Counted from the stretch's first letter, positions 11,100 through 20,583 are shown. The stretch is 64,000 bases of DNA from Lepidostoma basale (GCA_022606425.2 JAHDVF020001307.1:898001-962000), one strand, 5' to 3'. Program-made: numbers and translations. Notes: generated from the sequence alone by a model not told the origin.

Positions 11100-11505
11100 A
11101 TTGATGGTCCATCCCCGCACAGAGCTATGGCTTCAGCGTGCCAGATAAATATTCTCGCACGATCTGCTATGCATACCGCATACCGCATAGCAGAACAAAT
11201 GTCTTGGCGCAACATATCACGAATCAAGATATGATGTTCCCAAATGGGATGCCAGTCGATGTAGACGTTTTCATATAACCTCTAAGTCTTTCAAGGAACA
11301 TGTAGGCTCATATTTAAAATTCGCTAACTATTTTTTATTTTGTACACTGTAATTGGATTCAATAAAAGTGTTTTGTACAAAATATACGTATTTTCTGAAA
11401 ATTCTTGCCTTAAGAAAGTTGTTATTCAATACATCTGATATGAAACTCAGCATACAAGGAAAACCTGGACAACCTTGGCAGAGTGGAAAGAGCTGTGAGT
11501 GCCAC
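11100..11505. other. Intronic sequence with a small inverted repeat
   Basis: No gene recognised. A 10-bp inverted repeat (tctgctatgc/gcatagcaga) separated by 12 bases lies near 11161-11194. Confidence 0.4.
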
Positions 11506-11511
11506 ACAGAA

Positions 11512-11652
11512 GGGCCCGCAGTGTGATTATCACACTGTCTTTGGTCTGGTGTAGGATTCACGTGACAATAAAATACCGATAGTTTAGCTACCTATAAAAA
11601 CAGTGTATACAGAGTAATTGAGTTCAAACGACCTGTTGTATACAAAAAATAA
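11512..11652 (+). mobile_element. SINE1, tail type B, 5'-truncated
   Basis: Starts inside the body (gcagtgtgattatcacactg, then tctttggtctggtgtagga, cacgtgacaataaaat). It ends with the type B tail gagttcaaacgacctgttg plus A-rich sequence. The tRNA-like head is lost. Confidence 0.75.
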
Positions 11653-11714
11653 TTATACATATACTTTCGTACGAAGTATTTAATTTTTGGTGTAGCATTA
11701 TCAAAGATAATTTA

Positions 11715-11900
11715 CAACACTTTTGTACTTTGTTTTTACACCATTTTATTTTGTTTTATCGAACCAACCGGTTTCGCTCCCGTCGGAACTTCGGCAGGAC
11801 TACAAAAACGAAGAGATGCATTAATACATTTATACGCTATGAATCACCGGTTTCGCTCCTGCTGGAGCTTCGTCATTTTATGGATTTGTACGTTTTTATA
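11715..11900 (-). repeat. PLE-I repeat with two hammerhead-like cores
   Basis: Two same-orientation copies of accggtttcgctcc.g occur about 76 bp apart (near 11768 and 11844). On the minus strand each reads TG.CGA, an A, a stem-loop (GCTCC..GGAGC in the second), GAAAC and the self-complementary ACCGGT. The cores deviate from CTGANGA at one or two positions, so activity is doubtful. Confidence 0.5.
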
Positions 11901-11924
11901 TTTACTATTTTTTTTTAAGATAAA

Positions 11925-12205
11925 CTTACGGCTTTGACACTGGAATTCCATAATGACAATCGTTTTATGGATTAAAATTGTTTTTTCTACTTTTGAGTTT
12001 ATTTTTCTCGACATGTTTTGAAGGTCTTAGACCTTCATCATCGGGAAAACTATATGAACTTTAGTATAAACGATTTAAACTTTATAAAATAAAGTTTATA
12101 TCGTTCTTCCGATGATGAAGGTGTAAGGCCTTCGAAACATGTCGTGAATGATAAACTCAAAAGTAAAAAAAAAATACAGTGTTTCGATTCATAAAAAAAT
12201 GTCAT
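11925..12205. repeat. PLE-C palindrome
   Basis: A long inverted repeat. Each arm holds aaactcaaaagta, a hammerhead-like motif and a run into gtttatatcg. The left outer end contains cactggaattccataatgac, the terminal motif shared with PLE-B. Arms are about 90-100 bp around a short centre near 12075. Confidence 0.8.
12109..12143 (+). ncRNA. Hammerhead-like motif (PLE-C)
   Basis: Reads CCGATGA, one extra T, GAAGG-tgtaag-gCCTTC, GAAAC, self-complementary ACATGT and the GTC triplet. Position 4 of the core is C instead of U, so this copy is probably impaired. Stem II is 5 bp. A mirror copy on the minus strand (12010-12044) has G12 mutated to A. Confidence 0.5.
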
Positions 12206-12730
12206 TTGTTTCTATGTCAAAGGTTCCATCGCCTGCACAACTTCAGGAACCGCAATAGTACAGTACCACGTATACAATAGTGTGTCTGTATGTGTATTCT
12301 GTGAGTGTACGCCTTGTTACACAATTCCAAGCGATTACCTCAACGTTCAAGGTGTTTTATTGTGTGAAAAAATGGCCGGGACAGTCGAGAGACGTGGGAT
12401 TAGAACGTGTGAAAGTTGATCATAATCTCTTAAGTCTTTCAAATGATGCACGCGTTGAACCACTGAGAGGACTTGGGACTGCCGTTCCCACTCACTAGAA
12501 GGGTAACAATTTACGAGCTAACATTTGCTTTACGATGCTAAATTCATATTTTACCCAAGGTACTGGGCCCTGAGTATCAAGAAAAAAATGTGTGTTTTAA
12601 ATTGACACAAGGCAAAAGCTACGGAGGTCAGCTTTCGTGACTATTCCTCGTATATCTGATAAGAGCATTGGTTGGAAATGTAGTGTTCATCAGAAGGCTT
12701 GTCGATTTGTAGTTCTCATTAAATTAAACT
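12206..12730. other. Intronic sequence, no gene recognised
   Basis: A 72-codon ORF at 12280-12498 has no homology I can name and no splice context. Nothing else stands out. Confidence 0.4.
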
Positions 12731-12732
12731 AA

Positions 12733-12850
12733 CTAACCATCGCGCCGTCTCTCCGAAAGACCACCACCATGTTAATTCCTGACACACTTCTCTCGATTCC
12801 TCAACATTCATACATCGTGTCATGTACGAACGTCGATTTTTTCCAACTCC
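12733..12850 (-). mobile_element. LINE-A (beta) 3' stub
   Basis: Minus-strand 3' end (aactaaccatcgcgccgtct at the tail, then the CQ.., VEE and TRCMNV region). There is an internal deletion between the terminal 30 bp and the C-terminal coding part. Confidence 0.7.
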
Positions 12851-12905
12851 TTGACTCCGACTCCTTAACTCCGGGCCTTAACTCCGGCTCCTTGACTCCT
12901 TGATC
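12845..12905. repeat. Short CT/CCG-rich tandem repeat
   Basis: Variants of ctccttgactccg / ccttaactccgg repeat about five times. A minisatellite-like block of no evident function. Confidence 0.6.
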
Positions 12906-13089
12906 CGATTGATGATTCTCGTAAACTCCTCCTACAATGCACCAGAATAGAATATCGTAGTGTTATGGTAAACTTTCATGTATGTTCGTAAAACTTCATT
13001 AAAAATAAAATAAGTCAAATAAATAAAAAAACATCAAGACCAGTTTAAATTAAACTGTTTAACACTATTATTAATAATAATATAAAAAA

Positions 13090-13262
13090 ACTAAATAACC
13101 ATCACGCCGTCTCACGAAGGGGTAGGCAGAAAGAATGGACCGTCACACTTTAACTGATATGGCACTCCATCCTTCTCTAATCGCCCCCGCAGTAGACGCG
13201 GTGTGATGGGTTGCGAACCTCATTGTCACCAATAGGCATCTCCCGAGTACACTTAGATATAA
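13090..13262 (-). mobile_element. SINE3: SINE-like repeat with a LINE-A 3' tail
   Basis: The minus strand starts with gaggttcgcaacccatcaca (the B-box-like ggttcgcaaccc) and a short unique body (aaggatggagtgcc). It then runs into about 60 bp matching the 3' end of LINE-A beta (tccattctttctgcctaccc to gacggcgtgatggtta). The copy at 34845-34985 has the same junction, so the chimera is a family and not a chance fusion. Confidence 0.65.
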
Positions 13263-13264
13263 AA

Positions 13265-13388
13265 TCTTCTTCTTCTTCTTTTCGTCCTGTCACACCTCCG
13301 TGGTGCATAGGGCCTCAAGGAATCTTCTCCACCCGACTCTATCGCATGCCTGATGCTTAACATCGTCCATCGTGCTTAACATAAAATA
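13265..13388 (-). mobile_element. LINE 3' fragment, unclassified
   Basis: The minus strand reads roughly QACDRVGWRRFLEALCTTEV followed by QDEKKKKK and a GAA-rich end. This C-terminal pattern with a purine-repeat tail is found in several insect RTE-like LINEs. Confidence 0.55.
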
Positions 13389-13734
13389 AAATAACATAAA
13401 TATATGAAAATTATATTTGGTCAATTATTATAATTAGTATAAATATTATTTTATTGGAAATCAAATGTCGAATTATATAAAATAAACGTAAATTGTGTTG
13501 TCCGCGCAATACTAACGACAGGAATGAAGAATGAAGAATGAACTAGGAAGTCACTGGTCACTTGATATCCATCACCGTACGGCTAGTGTTAAACTGTCCA
13601 ATATAAACTGATCTTAGTGGATTTTTCTTTATTTTACTTCTAATACTTTATTTCGAATTTTACAAGTTTACCATAACACCACGTTACTCTATTGTCTTAA
13701 GCGCTCTTTAGACGGAGTTTACGAGAATCATTTT

Positions 13735-14035
13735 TCGTTTATCTCCCAAGATGCGATACCGTGTTGTAAGCGATAATATGCTATGCGGATGCCAGTATCT
13801 CTTGTATGCTACAGTATTAAAGTTACTTTAGGTTGTTTAGTTATACTGCAACGTTTCGCGACTTAACTCGCGTTGTGAAACTGGGAGAAAATGAATTCAT
13901 ATTAAAGTGGAGCAAACTTCAGTTTTCGTTCCTAGGTTCCCTAGGCAACAACAAAAATGAAGTCAGTGAAGAGATCGGAAAAGTGATTTTTGAATTAAAC
14001 TAAGTTACATACTTTGGCCTCATTAAACGGTTAAA
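13735..14035. other. Intronic sequence, nothing recognised
   Basis: No gene or repeat end identified. Confidence 0.35.
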
Positions 14036-14039
14036 GTAA

Positions 14040-14622
14040 CGTCCACTATCCAGAAAAACAATGACAGCTTTCTAAAAAACATTCATTAGACCAGTTTTAA
14101 CATATGCCTTGAATACCAAGACACTTAATAAGCCCGATGAAATGAAACTAAACTGCTTCGAAAACAAAATTCTCTGCAGAATCCTCGGACCCATTGAGCA
14201 TGATCAGATATGGAGACATATGGTTTGGAAACAATGTCCCTGACCATAAATACTGTCTACAAATTGAAATGCGCTCAACGATCCATGAAGCGGTAAACGT
14301 TGGGCATAAGTTTGAGTGATAGAATTACAAATACAAAAATCAGACGCCGAACAAAATTCGTCAATATCATGGATCGGGTCGCAAAATTGAAATGGCAATG
14401 GGCAGGACACGTAGCCAGACAGCCAAGTTAATGTCTTAAAGTGGAGGCCATGGGAAAACAAAAGGGGTGTCGGTCGGCCACAGAAGAGATGAACCGTCGA
14501 TATTGTTGTGGTCGCCGAGAAAAAATTGATTGAAGCGGCACAGGATAGAGAAAAATGGAGACAGATGGAATAGGCCTACATCCAACAGTGGAGGGAAGGC
14601 TAGGAAGAAGAAGATATGGAGA
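14040..14622 (+). mobile_element. LINE-E C-terminal region
   Basis: Decayed RT C-terminus: RPVLTYALNTKTLNKPDE, LNCFENKILCRILGPIE, KLKWQWAGH-like and RGVGRPQKR, then AAQDREKWRQME and AYIQQWREG followed by a GAAGAAG end. Multiple stops are present. The C-terminal AYIQQW motif links it to the copies at 18255, 34525 and 45925. Confidence 0.75.
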
Positions 14623-14639
14623 AAATACTCAGCACAGAG

Positions 14640-14930
14640 CCCTACGATCTATACCAGGATGTCACCGTGATCAAGTTTGTTAAAATTAACAGATTACGCT
14701 GAGGAATTTGGAGTACCCAAAATAGTGTGTTTTAACAACTCAGGAAGGCGAAGAGTTGTCCGCAGACTGCGATGGTTGTGGTGTCTAATCAGACTGACGG
14801 ACCCTAGGGCAGCAAGACTGTGAGGTGGCGGCCAGAGACAAGACAGGATGGAAACATTTCGTGGAGGAAGCTAAGACCCACGAAGGGTTATGACCCTGAC
14901 GCTGACGATGATAATGATGATGAAACTTCA
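14640..14930 (+). mobile_element. LINE 3' fragment with a GATGAT-rich tail
   Basis: Encodes KFVKINRLR, RRRVVRRLRWLW, RLTDPRAARL and RPETRQDGN, then WRKLRPTKGYDPDADDDND. The tail is gacgatgataatgatgatg, a short tandem repeat like those ending many RTE elements. Confidence 0.65.
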
Positions 14931-15250
14931 GTTTTCTTTTCAATAAAATAAAAATATAAAAGTCTCAGATTATTTATCCTTAAAAATAAATTCAATGTTA
15001 TTTTCGTTGATAGCGTAGGTGTCACTAAATAAGCACAGTCCTTGTACAATGTATCGGTGAGGTCGATGTCCTACTTTTACAAAGTGAGCGTTGCAGTACC
15101 TACGTACGTGGAGCTCTGTTTGATCTCTGACCCCTCTTTATTTAATACACGTGCCTTAATGACGACTGACACACTATGAACGACCGTAGAATCAAATAAG
15201 GTTATCAAAATTTTTATCTGTATTTAGAAGAGTAACCCTGTATTATCGAC
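14930..15250. other. Intronic sequence, nothing recognised
   Basis: AT-rich, without a gene or repeat identified. Confidence 0.35.
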
Positions 15251-15254
15251 GTTT

Positions 15255-15390
15255 TCAAATTTAAATTCTATAAAATAAAAACACTGCACTTTGTTTTTAA
15301 CCACTATGCGGTTATTTTAATTGTCGACTAGTTTCGCTTGTGCTCAAGCTTCCTCAGGGCTTCGTAATAACTTCAGTCTAGTTATCGACT
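15255..15390 (-). repeat. PLE-H arm with hammerhead core
   Basis: A single arm of a fold-back family. Outer sequence aaaaacactgcactttg leads into a minus-strand hammerhead motif. No mirror arm is visible nearby. A more degenerate relative lies at 33600-33720. Confidence 0.6.
15326..15357 (-). ncRNA. Hammerhead-like ribozyme core (PLE-H)
   Basis: The minus strand reads CTGAGGA (a perfect CUGANGA core), an extra A, a 5-bp stem II GCTTG/CAAGC with a 5-nt loop, GAAAC, self-complementary ACTAGT and the GTC cleavage triplet. Stem I pairing is weak (only the first and third positions pair), so cleavage may be poor. Confidence 0.6.
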
Positions 15391-15439
15391 ATTTGATGTG
15401 ATTTGTCTCTACTTAGAAAGAAATAATTTAAACTCAGAC

Positions 15440-15606
15440 TTTTTACAGAAACTTTTAAAACTATTAACTTTACTGTATGAACCAAAAGCTTCAGAGATCG
15501 TGTCCGTAACGCAGAAATAAAAAAAAACTTGCGAAATAGAGGATATTGTTCGGTGGAGTATATCCAGAAGAAGACACTGAGGAGACCATGTAGCCAGAAT
15601 ACAGGC
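15440..15606 (+). mobile_element. LINE fragment, unclassified
   Basis: A short stretch with FRDRVRNAEIKKNLRN and RRPCSQNTGES, reminiscent of the DRVRNEEI block of RTE-like C-termini. It abuts a minus-strand LINE-A copy. Confidence 0.5.
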
Positions 15607-15607
15607 G

Positions 15608-16097
15608 AGTCATACACGCACGTCGATTCTTCCGACTTTTACCTTTAAAATTTGATTAATTTGGTCATGCTATGTTTTCCTCGGCCTGCCTCGACTCCGT
15701 ACTCCATTTACATCATTAACGTATACTTTCTTAACCATTCTTTCTCCATCCATGTGCTCCATATGTCCGAACCAACGCAGCGATCATTTCAAAATTTTGT
15801 TCATAATACCTTCTTCCGCTCTACATTACTTTCTTATATCAGCATTTGAGATTCTGTCGTATATCGTTCTACGTCTTAGGGACCTCATCTCTACCGCATT
15901 TATTCTGCTCTCATCCTTCTTCTGCCAGTTGCATGCTTCGCTTCCACACATTAGGGTTGGGATCAGTCATTTCCTAGTGCGCCCTTGGAGTAATTGATTT
16001 TACAAAACGGCGCACTTAAAATACAAGTCATCAGAATAATAATAATTGTGAACGCCCGTTTTCGCTTTCATTGATAAATTCTTGTTTCCAAGAATAA
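15608..16097 (-). mobile_element. LINE-A (alpha), interrupted
   Basis: The minus strand carries the KNLSMKAKTGVH block (16040-16097), then about 75 bp of foreign or diverged sequence (15965-16040). It continues from NPNV-SEACNWQKKDESRINAVEM through MINKIL..WFGHMEHMDGERMVKKVYVNDVNGV, ending near 15608 without the tail. The C-terminus is therefore missing. Confidence 0.75.
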
Positions 16098-16134
16098 TAA
16101 AATAAGGATATATTTAGTCAATGCCTTATAAACG

Positions 16135-16692
16135 ATTAAATTCTTTTTTAAGATAATCAAATGATTTTACTGAAATCTCTTGATGGAAGTTCATTTTAAA
16201 TAATAATTAAATAAAACGATGTTTTTTTAACTACTTCCACTTTTGTCTTTATTTAGACAGCGACCGGTTTCGCCAGGCTCACTGGCATCGACAGACTGGT
16301 AACACTATTGTAGACTTAGTCCTTTATATACATACAGATGATTCTATACAAAAATAATCTTCAAATATTTATGTAAAATTTTCTGAATTTAAATATTGGT
16401 ATTACAGGTATTCTTGGAGGTTCGTATTTAATACAAAAAAAAAATCTTTGTATTAAATACGAACCTCCAAGAATACCTGTAATACCAATATTTAAATTCA
16501 GAAAATTTTACATAAATATTTGAAGATTATTTTTGTATAGATATCCTGATCTGTATGTATATAAAGGACTAAGTTTACAATAGTGTTACCAGTCTGTCGA
16601 TGCCAGCGAGCCTGGCGAAACCGGTCGCTGTCTAAATAAAGACAAAAGTAGAAGTAGTTAAAAAAACATCATTTTATTTCATTATTTATTAA
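16135..16692. repeat. PLE-D giant palindrome
   Basis: A very long inverted repeat: arms of roughly 230 bp are nearly identical and meet at 16430-16445 (cgaacctcca mirrored). Each arm carries, from the outside, ataaaa.gatg, cttccactttt, gtctttatttagacagc, a hammerhead-like motif, and then the inner arm with aatatttatgtaaaatttt. I read it as two inverted terminal repeats of a Penelope-like or retrozyme-like element with no coding body. A cruciform or hairpin of this size could also form in single-stranded DNA. Confidence 0.85.
16594..16626 (+). ncRNA. Hammerhead-like motif, variant core (PLE-D)
   Basis: CTGTCGA, an extra T, stem II GCCAG-cgagc-CTGGC, GAAAC, self-complementary ACCGGT, GTC. Stem I can form CAGU/GCUG (one G-U). 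The core has U instead of the invariant A6 in every PLE-D copy seen. The family is therefore either inactive or uses a non-standard core. The mirror copy on the minus strand is at 16262-16294. Confidence 0.5.
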
Positions 16693-16792
16693 ATTCTTTA
16701 ACATAAATGCGAAAACTACTAGGATCCATGCCACGTTGTAATTAAATTCCTTCTATAATGGAGATTGTGAATTGATGAATTTATGTGCCACT

Positions 16793-16840
16793 CGTTGGCC
16801 AACCTTGGAACATTGCTCTATGTTCCAAGGTTGGCCGACG
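16793..16840. repeat. 21-bp near-perfect hairpin
   Basis: Arms cgttggccaaccttggaac/gttccaaggttggccgacg (plus AT) pair over 21 bp with a single G-U or A-C mismatch around a 6-nt loop (tgctct). It is not linked to any repeat family here. It could be a foldback remnant or a small-RNA precursor; nothing decides. Confidence 0.7.
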
Positions 16841-16844
16841 TCTT

Positions 16845-17225
16845 ATCATCCCCACGTCTACCCATCACAATCTCTCGGTTAGCTTGTAATAAAGATACCT
16901 ATAGAGAGAGACGACGATTAGAAGCGGAAAGACGGATATCTGTAAGGCGGGCTTGAACTTTCCGAATATTATTTTCAGCTCCGCTCATATAAAAAGCGTT
17001 CATTGCATTGTCGATACTAATAGCCGCGCGGGGCAACTTGTTTGCTTCGTCGGCGCTCTTTTCAGGAAGCGGCTTAGTGGAATAAAGCACCTAATGAAGC
17101 CCTAAATAAGTAGAATTTAAGTCGATTAGCCCCGTGTACGTTTAGTATAGTGATGGGAACAATCTTAGATTATAATCGATTATATACGCATTCGACTAGT
17201 TCGCAAATTGAAATATATCCACAGA
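16845..17225. other. Intronic sequence, no gene recognised
   Basis: A 63-codon minus ORF (16899-17090) has no recognisable family. Composition is more balanced than in the neighbouring repeats. Confidence 0.35.
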
Positions 17226-17231
17226 AGCAAA

Positions 17232-17727
17232 GATGGCAGTAGTGCCAACCCTCATGTATGGAAGTGAAGCTTGGAGCTGGCAAAAGAAGGATGAAAGCAG
17301 GATAAACGCCGTAGAAATGAGATCACTAAGAAGAATGTGCGGGAATGAATGATAGAATACCGAACGATGAAATAAAAAAGAAATGTAAGGCAGATGACTG
17401 CATCATGGATAAAATTAAAAAAGGATCCCTGAGATGGTTTAGACATATGGAACGAATGGATGAGAGTAGAATGGTTAAAATGTTGTACACAAGCAGCGTG
17501 AGTGGAAAAAGAAGCCGAGGACGACCGAGGAAAACATGGCATGACCAAATTAATCAATTACTAAAAGGCGGTCACATTCGAAGTCGGAATAATCTACGTG
17601 CGTGCATGGTACGATGTATGAATGTAGAGGAATCCAGAGGGGTATGCCAGGACAGAGCATTGTGGCGATCCATCCTCTCTGCCTTACCCCTCCGGGAAAA
17701 TGGCGTTATGGTTAGTTAGTTAGACTA
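17232..17727 (+). mobile_element. LINE-A (gamma), near-intact C-terminus
   Basis: Encodes VVPTLMYGSEAWSWQKKDES, RINAVEMRSLRRMCGN, then in the longest frame (17345-17719) DRIPNDEIKKKCKADDCIMD, GSLRWFRHMERMDESRM and SVSGKRSRGRPRKTWHDQIN, ending LRENGVMVS. One frameshift lies at the MCG..N junction. The 3' end keeps gttagttagttag. It is the best gamma copy. Confidence 0.85.
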
Positions 17728-17811
17728 GTTCGCTGTATCGATAAATTATAAATATTTAAAAATATATTCAAAATTACTGTATAAATGATATCGTAGATTA
17801 TTATTTTTTAA

Positions 17812-18045
17812 TTAACTAACCGTCACGCCCGTTCGAGCGACATTCATGCATCATGTCATGCACGCACGTCGTTTTATCAATCTCCTCACGAGGCCGACAC
17901 TTTATTTAATGCCATATTTACCGTTATTTTTATTATTATACAAAAATAATTTGTTTATAGAAATATTGAAGAAGCGAGAGAAGTGTATCAGCAAAGAACA
18001 GTATAGCGGTCCGTTCTTTCTGCCTTAGTGGAGACGGCGTGATAG
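17812..18045. mobile_element. Two opposed LINE-A (beta) 3' pieces
   Basis: 17815-17905 is a minus-strand 3' piece with an internal deletion (taaccgtcacgcccgt then the MTRCMNV region). 17958-18045 is a plus-strand 3' end (IEEAREVYQQRTV.RSVLSA..ETA with gacggcgtgata). They face each other across about 55 bp of AT-rich sequence. Confidence 0.65.
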
Positions 18046-18254
18046 TAATTTTAGATACACTTCAATACGATAGAATCTTCTGTTTATTAAAAATGATTAG
18101 AATGCCATTTTAAATACTGCACATATGGATTTTCCCCATTTTCACAAAACTTTAAACGAAAAATCTGAAAATGATAATAAAATAATTTGGAACACATTGA
18201 AAAATCGATTATGATCTTTATTGACAGATTTTCGATAATATAAATCGATAATAA

Positions 18255-18602
18255 TTAAATGTCATGTTAGTAATAACCCTAAGAGACAGAGTCAGAAACG
18301 ATACGGTGAGGGAAAAAAACAAAGGTCTCTGACATCATCCACCGGGTGGCAACTCTAAAATGGCATCGGGCAGGTCACGTAGCCAGAAGCTCAGATGAAA
18401 AATGAACAAGAAGACTGCTGACTTGGAGACCGTGGACGGCAAAGAGAAGTGCAGGGTGACCGCAACTACAGCGGAAGGATGATCTGAACAGACATGTCGG
18501 AATAACCTGGATGCAGTCTGCATAAGACGGAGTGACATGAAAGCGAATGGAGGAGGCCTCTGTCCAGGAGTGAACGGGAATAAGCTGAGGAAGAAGAAGG
18601 AA
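18255..18602 (+). mobile_element. LINE-E 3' region
   Basis: Encodes LRDRVRNDTVREKTKVSDII, ATLKWHRAGHVARSSDEKW, TRRLLTWRPWTAKRSAG and LQRKDDLNRHVG, then KRMEEAFVQEWTG, with a final GAAGAAGAAG purine repeat. Frameshifts are present. The block order is that of RTE-like LINEs. Confidence 0.7.
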
Positions 18603-18722
18603 AAGAAGAATAATTAAATAAAACGATGTTCGAAGAGACAAAAGTGGAAGTAGTTTTTATTTAATTATTATTTAAAATGAACTTCCATCAAGAGTTTTCA
18701 GTAAAATCATTTGATTATATAA
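18603..18722 (-). repeat. PLE-D outer arm fragment
   Basis: Matches the PLE-D outer end (taattaaataaaacgatg, aaaagtggaagtagtt, ccatcaagag.tttcagtaaa) but lacks the hammerhead core. Confidence 0.6.
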
Positions 18723-18784
18723 ATCGATTATATAATAATCCGGTCCCAAGTTTTGATCGATTATAAGTCGTCTATTATTACCAT

Positions 18785-19360
18785 CACTATAAAGAGACAA
18801 CGCCGACAAGGAGCGCCCCGGCGGCAGAGCGCACCCAACAAAATTTCATCACGATTCCTCCGATATGTTTTATATTAAGTTATAACGTAATGCGGCTTAA
18901 TGGTTTCTGCTGTGTGTGCATTACAATTTCAGCGAAGTCTGTTGTGTGTGGAATGGTCTCTTAGCCGCTGGAATACCCCTCCTGGCGACCGTTGAGCCCG
19001 CTCCTCCGCAAGGCCGGAATTCCGTTGTGGGGGCAGCTCATTAAAATAATTCTCCCGCCCCGTATCTGACATTCCGGAATATTTCTTCCTTGGGAAATTT
19101 AATAACTCTCATCTGGCGTTATTGTGTAGCTATTTTCATTTCGGCAGAATTAACGTACCGTGTTTTATTTATTCACCCTCTCGTTGCCACGCTTCAATTT
19201 GTGTTGATCTTTGTGCTAAATTAATATACTTTTGATAAACGATCCTTCTTATTATACAACATTCTGTGTTAACTATTTTTCCATCAGCGAGTCGGTTCTC
19301 ATCCCAAAAGTGGGGTCATAGTATTATATTTTGAATACTTGATTTAGGCAATATATTTTA
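18785..19360. other. GC-richer non-repetitive intronic stretch
   Basis: Contains gagcgccccggcggcagagc and a balanced region to about 19100, with no coding frame. It is a candidate for original intron sequence not overwritten by transposons. Confidence 0.4.
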
Positions 19361-19364
19361 GATA

Positions 19365-19500
19365 ATCCATTGTTTTGAGGAGCACTATGATACTTCAATA
19401 TTATCAGATGTTTTAATTTTGAAACACTGTTATTATAAGTGTTACAATTTATTTTTATGAGATTGTCGCGACAGTTATTTCGCCAACTAATTTGTAATGA
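19365..19500. repeat. PLE-A left arm
   Basis: Outer motif gataatccattgttttg, agcactatgatacttcaata, then the reverse complement of the hammerhead 3' half (gtcgcgacagttatttcgcc). It is cut by the LINE-A copy at 19505. A second PLE-A copy with the same outer motif starts just after that LINE. Confidence 0.7.
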
Positions 19501-19504
19501 GAAA

Positions 19505-20583
19505 AATTGTGGAAAATATTATCTGAATATGGAATAAGTACAAAACTGATCACGGCAATTAAGTCGCTATACACGGAAAGCACTTCTAGTGTCAGAGTAA
19601 ATGGAGATCTTACAGCCTGGTTTGATATGAATAAAGGTGTCAAACAGGGTTGCGTAATGACCCCGTGGTTATTTAATCTGTATATGGACAAATGTATGAA
19701 AGAGCTGAAAGGGTTGGATCTAGGTGCCAAAATGAGCGGAGTGTCAGTAAGCCGTATCTTGTATGCGGTGACGCTGTCCTACTTGCAGACAACGAGCATG
19801 AACTACAAGTCCTGGTGAATTGTATGTATGAGATATGCATGCGAAATGATCTGATGATGAATTTTAATAAGTCCAAGGTAATGATTTTTGAAAAGGAAGA
19901 AACCATGACAGTCTGCAACATTAGCGTGAATGGTGAAAAATTGGAGCAAGTAGATGAGTGCGTGTATTTGGGTAGCATGTTTACAAAAGATGGGCGATTG
20001 GAGAGGGATGTTGAAAGAAGGGTTGGGGCAGGCAACAAAGTGAATGGTGCACTTAAAGTTGTCATCTCAAACAAAAACCTATCCAAAAAAGCTAAAATGG
20101 CAGTGCACAATGGTGTTCTTGTACCGGCCATTATGTACGGAAGCTAAGCATGGAACTGGCAAAAGAAGGATGAAAGTAGAATAAATGCAGTAGAAATGAG
20201 ATCTCTTAGACGAATGTGTGGATACTCGAGTATCGAATGAAAATATAAGAAGTGAATGCGGTGCGAATGATGGTGTTATGAACAAAATAATGAAAGGATC
20301 ATTAAGATGGTTTGGACACGTGGGAAGAATGGTAAAAAAAGTATATGTTAACGATGTAAATGAAACTAGAAATAAAGGAACACCGAGGAAAACGTGGCAC
20401 GATCAAATAAATCAAATATTGAATGTCTGCCACGTGAATAGTCAGAAAAATCAACGCGCGTGCATGAAACGTTGTATGAATGTCGAGAAAGCGAGAGAAA
20501 TATGTCAGGAAACAAAAGTGTGGCAGTCCATTCCTTCTGCCTACCCCTTCGGGGAGACGGCGTGATGGTTAGTTAGTTAGTTA
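19505..20583 (+). mobile_element. LINE-A (beta), longest copy, with RT motifs
   Basis: The most complete LINE-A copy. It encodes RT motifs GVKQGCVMTPWLFNLYMD and, after a 1-nt deletion inside the catalytic box (tatgcggtgacgctg at 19762-19776 instead of tatgcggatgac...), ADDAVLLADNEHELQVL. It continues NGEKLEQVDECVYLGSMFTK, ALKVVISNKNLSKKAKMAVH and PAIMYGS, then a TAA where others have GAA. The rest is SNENIRSECGANDGVMNKIM, KVYVNDVNETRNKGTPRKTW and PSAYPFGETA followed by gttagttagtta. The ERMNEER segment is deleted. It cannot be autonomous. Endonuclease and N-terminal RT are absent. Confidence 0.9.

Larger units (their letters stand above)
12912..13731. mobile_element. Candidate inverted-repeat DNA element
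   Basis: A perfect 18-bp inverted repeat bounds the segment (atgattctcgtaaactcc at 12912-12929 and its complement at 13714-13731). A second inverted block lies further in (gtgttatggtaaactt near 12960; its complement near 13663). Arms are therefore about 65 bp with a diverged middle. I cannot identify a clean target-site duplication. The interior contains a LINE-A-tailed SINE-like copy and a LINE fragment, which are later insertions. Confidence 0.55.

Noticed and set aside
12280..12498. Possible small gene (72 codons)
   Set aside because: No motif, no splice or promoter evidence, and ORFs of this length are expected by chance.
13260..13300. Microsatellites (TTC/GAA runs) as independent features
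   Set aside because: They are purine-repeat tails of LINE 3' ends (also at 18590, 34530, 46195 and 52000).
16135..16692. Terminal inverted repeats of an ordinary DNA transposon
   Set aside because: The inverted arms meet in the centre and carry ribozyme-like motifs; related families also occur as single arms, which suits Penelope-like terminal repeats better. Not fully excluded.
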